This document shows positions 61,301-64,000 of a stretch of 64,000 nt of DNA, in pieces. The stretch covers positions 1,477,001 through 1,541,000 of the forward strand of contig NZ_JABCRE010000002.1 in assembly GCF_012972675.1 (NCBI RefSeq), written 5' to 3'. A program made the translations under genes and the position numbers. This stretch comes from Pontixanthobacter rizhaonensis (lineage in GTDB: Bacteria; Pseudomonadota; Alphaproteobacteria; Sphingomonadales; Sphingomonadaceae). Below the pieces are notes generated by a model. It was not told the origin of the DNA. It searched no databases and was given only the letters and a program-made list of their open reading frames with translations. Each line of letters begins with the position of its first letter. The first letter of the stretch is position 1.

Positions 61301-64000
61301 TCCGCGACTGAAATCGCCGCCGCCATTGGCAGAAACGGTCAAGTCATTGGTCACGGTTAAAGAGCCGGAAAGCGCATTGAAGGTCGCGCTGCCACCCCTG
61401 GCATCGCCGCCATCACCGCCGCGATTATTTGTATCAATGCTGGCCGATCCGCCGACACCAGCGATGCCGTCTGCACTGACATCAAGACTGGTCATTGTTG
61501 CGACAGTACCATCAAGATTGAAGACAACTGTACCGCCGGTTCCGTCGCCGCCGCGCCCGGCCTTGGGCAAACCACTGCTGCCGGGGCCATTCATGGCGGC
61601 CACATTGCCGGAATTAACCGTAAGCCCGCCGGAAAGCGGTGCTACGGTCAGATTGGTGCTATCTCCGCCGGGTCCGCCTTGTCCCTCGGCGCTAATAGAT
61701 ACTGCGCCAGCAGCGAATGTGCCGCCGGTCAGATCAAAGGTGACAGCGCCTGCAATACCGGTGCCGCCATCTCCATCAAAACCGTTGAATCCGCCGAATC
61801 CGCCTTCGCTAAAGGAAAACACAACCCCATCGCTGGTCGCAGACAAACGATCAAAATTCAGAGCGGCCGTGTCCCCTGAAAGAGCGAAACGGACACTGCC
61901 GCCCCGGCCAATACCTGGGTTGCCATCTGCGTCGACGCCTGTCCCGCCCAATCCGGTTGAATTGGTGTTGAGCCGGTCCGTGAACGTGATGGTACCATCA
62001 GTTGCCTGCAGCAAAATATTGCCGCCCGTACCGTTGCCGCCGTTCAAATCCTGCCCTGTGGAACGCGCGTTCAGATCGCCGCGGCCGCCAGAAATCGTAG
62101 CGCCATTTTGCGATGTTAGTGTGATATCGCCAGCAACGAAATCGTTACCGCCCCCGGCACCGAACGATGCCGCACCACTTGGTGATGCAATGGTTTCCAG
62201 ATTGATACTGCCGAAGGAAATCGATGAATCGTCTGCCAAAATAGAGATCGATCCAGCGTAATTATCAGCTGTTTGAGACCCATCTTGAGCAACCGCTTGA
62301 ACCCGCAATTCGTTATCTACGGTCAAGCCACCAGCCGCGCCTGTTCCAGTTGCCGTGACATTGACAACCGTGGCCCCGGTATCCGCGACAATTCCCGCGG
62401 TTGACGTGATAATAGTCAGATCATCCGTGATCCTGAGGAGTGTGTCAGTGCCACTGACTGCAACATCTACCGTTCCGCGTACAGCATCACCGGCGATGGA
62501 GACGCCCACCGCATCAAAACTGCCACCAGAAATCGTCTCTGCATCAACGAATGTCGTACCAAATGTGTGTGTTCCGGCAGTCACATCAATATTTGCAGAA
62601 CCACCGGTAGCAGTGGTCACTTGAGCAACCGTATTGTCAGTTCCGGACGACCCTTCTGCCCGTACACTCAGGAACAGCGACCCAGCAGTGGCTTGTCCGC
62701 CTGCAAGGTCAAGAACAACCGATCCGCCTGTGCTTGTATTGCCAAGCAAACCGGAACCGCCAGCTGTGTCCTTTCCTTCTTGGGCAGAAACCCCGCTGGC
62801 ATCCAAGGTCAAAGAACCGGTCACATCGAGAGTACCCGACGTGACAGACAGATTGACCTGCCCGCCAGTGGATGATCCGTTTTGGTTTTCGCCTTTGCCG
62901 CCTTGCCCTGATGCATCCAGCAGCAGACTGCCGCCAACATTGAGCGCACCGTCATTTTCAACGGTCAGGGTGATTGTACCGCCAGCAGCATCTTCGCCTA
63001 TGCCTGTGCCGCCATTATTGCGGAAAGTCGCAAAATCATCTCGTCCATTGCCGCTGGCATCAATGATCAAATTGCCACCAATATTGATCTGACCGGCATC
63101 GGAAGGGGCCGGAGGTGGAGGCGGACCGCCAGCTGAATTACCCTGTTCATTGCTGGCAGTAACGGTAATCGTTCCGCCGCTGGCACCAGCTGCTTCGGTG
63201 CTCAAAACAAGATCACCAGCGATATCGATGGTGCTGTTATCTTGCACCCCGATGACAATCGCGTTGTCTCCGGTGATGCTCAGATCATAATCGCCGCGCG
63301 CATCGCCGCCGGCTGTGAGCCTCGAATATTCCTGCGTCTGCGGGTTCAACCCGCGCTGGGTGAGATCGACGGTGTCACTGGCATAGACTTCTACATCCGA
63401 GGCGAGTGTCGCATTTTCGATCGCCACGGACGCATTGGCTACTGCGGTATCGCGTTCAATAGTGATACCGGGATTATCCAGCACACCATCCGTGGTGACA
63501 TCGGCACCGGCACTCAGAATAATGGTGCCATTATCGGTCCGCGATGCCATCGTGGCAGCGTCGAAACCAACCGACCCGCCAACCAGCATGGTCATGGCTT
63601 GGTTCTTGGGAACAGCAACCATGTAAATCGCGTGCCGATCGGCATTGACGATGCTGCCGTTGCCATTGACCGAAGCCTGACTGGCCGCTCCGCCAGTGGT
63701 TCCAGTGTGTACTATTCCGTTAGCGTCTTCACTGCCCAACCCGACGGCGATGTCGAACAAACCGTTGTTAATAGTCAATTGCGCTTGTTCGGCTGCTACA
63801 TAAGCAGCGGCGCCATTTACCCGAACCGTACCGCCCTGTTCAATCCGCGGCGCGACCACAGCGACATAGCTGTTTGTATTGTTGGCATTAATGCTGGCAC
63901 CATTTTCGATAACCACCGCGCTATCAGCGCTGCTGGCGCCCAAAAAGTTCATTTGGAAGCCGCCGCTATCGATGCTGTCCAACTGGCTGGTCGAAAGGAC
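52337..64000 (-). CDS. Giant filamentous-haemagglutinin-like adhesin (TpsA-type), 5' part beyond window
   Basis: 3,887 codons are open to the window edge; the N-terminus, including signal and first part of the TPS domain, is missing. The first 120 visible residues resemble the end of a haemagglutination-activity domain (SYVAVVAPRIEQGGTVRVNG, AAEQAQLTINNG). Residues about 630-1745 are an extremely Gly-rich repeat array, and about 1800-3750 are shorter beta-helix repeats (GDVTVGDVTATGFGARFDAG). Then come a Thr/Pro/Asn linker (PTPTTPTNPTTPTNPNAP) and a short acidic C-terminus with DECAPGDEACF. There is no C-terminal beta-barrel, so it is not a classical autotransporter; secretion by a TpsB partner outside the window is likely. 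A large surface adhesin or matrix protein. Confidence 0.85.
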   Translation of the reverse strand, partial: VLSTSQLDSIDSGGFQMNFLGASSADSAVVIENGASINANNTNSYVAVVAPRIEQGGTVRVNGAAAYVAAEQAQLTINNGLFDIAVGLGSEDANGIVHTGTTGGAASQASVNGNGSIVNADRHAIYMVAVPKNQAMTMLVGGSVGFDAATMASRTDNGTIILSAGADVTTDGVLDNPGITIERDTAVANASVAIENATLASDVEVYASDTVDLTQRGLNPQTQEYSRLTAGGDARGDYDLSITGDNAIVIGVQDNSTIDIAGDLVLSTEAAGASGGTITVTASNEQGNSAGGPPPPPAPSDAGQINIGGNLIIDASGNGRDDFATFRNNGGTGIGEDAAGGTITLTVENDGALNVGGSLLLDASGQGGKGENQNGSSTGGQVNLSVTSGTLDVTGSLTLDASGVSAQEGKDTAGGSGLLGNTSTGGSVVLDLAGGQATAGSLFLSVRAEGSSGTDNTVAQVTTATGGSANIDVTAGTHTFGTTFVDAETISGGSFDAVGVSIAGDAVRGTVDVAVSGTDTLLRITDDLTIITSTAGIVADTGATVVNVTATGTGAAGGLTVDNELRVQAVAQDGSQTADNYAGSISILADDSSISFGSINLETIASPSGAASFGAGGGNDFVAGDITLTSQNGATISGGRGDLNARSTGQDLNGGNGTGGNILLQATDGTITFTDRLNTNSTGLGGTGVDADGNPGIGRGGSVRFALSGDTAALNFDRLSATSDGVVFSFSEGGFGGFNGFDGDGGTGIAGAVTFDLTGGTFAAGAVSISAEGQGGPGGDSTNLTVAPLSGGLTVNSGNVAAMNGPGSSGLPKAGRGGDGTGGTVVFNLDGTVATMTSLDVSADGIAGVGGSASIDTNNRGGDGGDARGGSATFNALSGSLTVTNDLTVSANGGGDFSRGNGGFGEGTEGGQGGQATGGSAVFNLTGTATIAAGNVIVDASAFAGSGGGSGPTFGSVSAPGQYAGDGGTATAGSAEFNSRSGAITFGTLTVSANGDGGDGGDNFGFSTGDAAANGGVGGDGIGGIATINLNQDDATDPTYVIEATGEGGQGGTGLDGGNGGAGTGGTGRLNVNDVDVSLTSITIDSSGIGGDGGFSDGEGGSGGNGGVATGGSSILDVNGVDGRLQSVLASTIRANGQGGAGADGNSPFSAGTGPGDGGAGGDGTAGLIQIIASDGGGLGLLVDGGISADGTGGRGGDGGSDFSGGLTGDGGNAGSATGGRIEVLAQTAGVVTVTSVSTEAEFSADAIGALGGNGGTSSFGDLGALGANGSATGGSVLFSADSVDTAINVATGLTVTAGAQAASDARTASTGGDATGGNVTLTATNDATIGVTGFTRLDASASAGSGTASAGNAQGGTVALTLTGANGVFGTLLAEASATGGNGDPAFGSPGAVGGNATGGTVTITSDATSSFAVSSITAGTFGTAGRGGQGADGEAGEAGGSAQGGDVTVDLAGTISNLVSISLSSSANGGTGGRGGITAQGGLGGLGQGGTATVNVTGTGAVLSSLTSMFIDAGGFGGTGGTGGEGDDLIAAGGGGTGGSGIAGTGVFTLSGAGATFDFDPTIISLTSSASGGTGGAGGGNFAGGVAGVGGAGGDATGGTLTTQANSGSTIDFAGGSVPFVLASNGTGGDGGAGGGIDMAAGGLAGNGGIGGTGTGGSPTLRAVGGTINGADVSLTAVGTGGDGGVGGNDGTVVIGARGNGGDGVGGSPLVEVLEGSPGIMNFGTLTLLANGAGGGGLVSGSDLGGLVTMNDLSTDPLGVMSFAALNVDASGSAAAAGGGFVMNGGSGATTVTGNVAINVAGDIVYNFDGNGQLIVGGTTLLDTDANIIITHTNNGGNVLSIDSAGRFDAQADGNFTSTDNAIISSDNTLSLDVLGNITAHDVRGVGDVRINAGQNVILNNATVSGAPTAFVGGAGVTVFSGLTVQAGLQTGGSIDEFDPSFSASITGDVTSTGFVNINAGGNATFVNGANVISDNGITVFTGDDIIVQNGARIEAGANAAGPANTANPFGGGNNLTLAAGELIDTGQLLGNGATPIASIVAAGDIIANDFAVVMTANAVDGLGGSIDASSVSIDIDNAPNAGDPQSNDAGLLSANCLEGTVCLGSISSDNRIAIGQNSNNDVISLTVEQASVAADDILITIRDNIVMGTDGIPTALAATNQFLITSLTGDIDLRDAVVTSDQILIDAAGSLLGTGSLISSNDIGIDVGQNINLALIDTDGQLTTVAGVGGAAEFEYAVPGSINVDQYDLGNLNVRIVAGGDNSFGAININGTRSITLIASNTAAGDVFLGTASGANDIDLVGDNVGFTDLTAARFLRLDAQAGGITGGTLTSASLMDLQGSFISVGDINAGGSLDVDATAGNLTVGTVSAGAVATFDATGDVTVGDVTATGFGARFDAGGDLVTGAVTTTGTVADVFLIAGGNIAYTSINGSRLVTINGGAVSGGNVTGAGQVDIEGDSLNVGDVRSVGGFALLESTLGDVVAGNVTADAFGVNVTSAANANVDTLTGRGITLITAGNAQVGDANSSGSLTFTVDGNLTSGDLDAQATSPGMTVTVGGDADIAGASSNGLLTVNIDGALTGGDFTSASLNRLTAASIDIDGAGSTAQSVIVNATGGDAVIGATGSLFGTTVTATGDVDVGSATSGTFVTLRGDNVTLDSGDVGGNLTLDATDGDLAGTGTVTVGGAIDLDASGDIGFGSLEAQNGNFTADAGGAIDFTGAVASGNILFNANGAINGGDLDAGGTLDLDGGDIAVGEASGTNIAFTSAANILFDSITSPNAITLSALNGTIGANNGNGDIDSDDDVTLTAQAIAVGNITSDGSVSANATAGDASFGIVDAANDITITASGNPSLVNAISGGDTSITGAAVTFNNGAIGGDLSLTATAGNIDGNGAVTVAGAIDLTAAGSVGFGDLDAQGGDFTVNAGGAINLGRASASGNIDFTSGGAIGGTAITATGTLDIDASAVDVVTLSGTDVTIGAADIAFGTVTATGAADLNAINTVRGGVIDAGTSVRLRGDDGITLDSATAGTDFDIATAGVLTVGNAGLSAGTDIVIDAVVANLGTSAADGLIDVTATEITFDALTAGTTITLNATDPTLASSPFAGLGDINGGALTAGLGASSVTAFRNIVTGAIEAAGSLQMNAGNDLTFTTADVQGGDFEADAGGSIAFTSVVADQAATISAGLNVIGTGDVQAGTTLAISGQNGSVSANDLISGLGINIDAGTTATFNDVTAGTSALQIDAGDDVTIRDVISASDASISSGGDVVYRDVTVTGDAGFVSAGAITGNSIDAGQNIVLSGDNGGAITAESLVAGVGIDVNTTGMVAVTDVEAQGRIEIEGVTGVTIDTLTGDTVLLEAADGAIAIAGNISASGLVEAEAEEILLNASDDLSVAAIATGGDIDITVGGNLDVQGANAAGNITLVSGGSTAVNAAVGPLTTAPPPGFQGTQQITTTNGGNISITAATDIVISSDVNAAGDLTMDAGNLIDLQATAAGRTIATNSADMNIATSGALGRSDTTDEIVISTDGDIALGGLPGATSIGFTLDNDEFSRIHSGGDLTISANAGPNGGGNITVDVLDVAVAAGAGTPTDGNIANFGGLFLEADDSVFVNGNMTVTGAGPDNFVGIDAANTVAIGTDAGNIRLQDTAGNIAGALGITASTITAISSTAEADIAGSSVADIDIRLGQVDNARPDGFIQADSVTLNVDGSVLIQNSGTGTDFADRAGITANDLSISATDPAAAIVINGVVGGNTGIDAIAVTGVPSSFDTASTINGCVIANPASCAPTPTTPTNPTTPTNPNAPADPDDGTIQELIDTQIDPATPLPDSLASIVVEFRQNPERERDLLIDEPVTGAGNDDLWIGEDECAPGDEACFAGEALEPAE
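58750..62100 (-). repeat. Gly-rich repeat array within the adhesin gene
   Basis: The translated array alternates beta-rich units (for example GGTVVFNLDGTVATMTSLDV and GGSAVFNLTGTATIAAGNVI) with glycine runs (GGNGGAGTGGTG, GGAGADGN), with a period of about 60-70 residues. DNA shows many near-repeats of GCCGCC/CCGCCA on the plus strand. Its complement gives long proline-rich frames that are artefacts. The limits are approximate. Confidence 0.7.

Noticed and set aside
58750-62100. CRISPR array
   Set aside because: The repeats are in frame, degenerate and protein-coding, with no constant repeat-spacer pattern and no cas genes nearby.
60909-62261. 450-aa proline-rich plus-strand frame, and similar ones across 53-63 kb
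   Set aside because: The complement of Gly-rich codons (GGN) reads as Pro/Ala. These frames only mirror the adhesin repeats.

Overview
The window is a chromosomal segment of an alphaproteobacterium, most likely order Sphingomonadales (Erythrobacteraceae/Sphingomonadaceae type). The evidence is GC-rich coding sequence, a MucR-family regulator, DUF1489, DUF721 and DUF1499 proteins, a class II DAHP synthase, the rpmF-plsX-fabH-ihfA-merR cluster and a mutY / DUF721-dsbA-dsbA-smc arrangement. Placement rests on recognised families and gene order, not on a database search. Most of the window is core genome. I see no complete prophage, insertion sequence or CRISPR array.

Layout. 1-3.2 kb: glutamine-dependent NAD synthase with an in-frame N-terminal helix-turn-helix extension, a divergent YghU-type glutathione transferase, and tRNA-Gln whose 3' end is tandemly duplicated. 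3.2-8.2 kb: a minus-strand ergothioneine operon, egtB-egtD-FAD oxidoreductase-aspartic protease-DUF1499. 8.2-12.8 kb: class II DAHP synthase and a secreted M16 protease. 12.9-22.1 kb: a plus-strand housekeeping run, nfu, rutE-like, tsaB, rimI, mucR, fur, plsC, miaB, phoH, ybeY, corC, then a LysR regulator. 22.1-25.5 kb: lipoprotein lipase, cyclophilin, MgtE and DUF1489.

25.5-29 kb is the most unusual region. A PAS-LuxR-alpha/beta-hydrolase regulator whose hydrolase triad is degenerate faces two secreted proteins of unknown function across an intergenic region with three consecutive dyads. A decayed LysE-family remnant follows. 29-33.8 kb: a VOC protein, then a compact minus-strand operon (family VIII-like esterase, NudC, FrnE-like DsbA, SDR, AraC-type regulator).

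33.9-44 kb: mutY, DUF721 (DciA-like), two periplasmic DsbA-fold proteins, smc, and the divergently ordered rpmF-plsX-fabH-ihfA-merR cluster. 44-46.6 kb: MAPEG protein, MBL hydrolase, and an S24-type repressor divergent from two small overlapping unknown genes, with repeated operators over its promoter. 46.6-52.3 kb: aldehyde dehydrogenase, AlsS-type ThDP enzyme, 2-hydroxyacid dehydrogenase and cysS. 52.3-64 kb: the 3' 11.7 kb of a giant filamentous-haemagglutinin-like adhesin gene that runs off the window edge.

The strongest candidates for something undescribed are the pseudo-hydrolase LuxR regulator with its dyads and secreted neighbours, the HTH-NadE fusion, and the S24 repressor switch. 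All positions and motifs were read from the sequence by eye. No alignment, structure prediction or database search was run.
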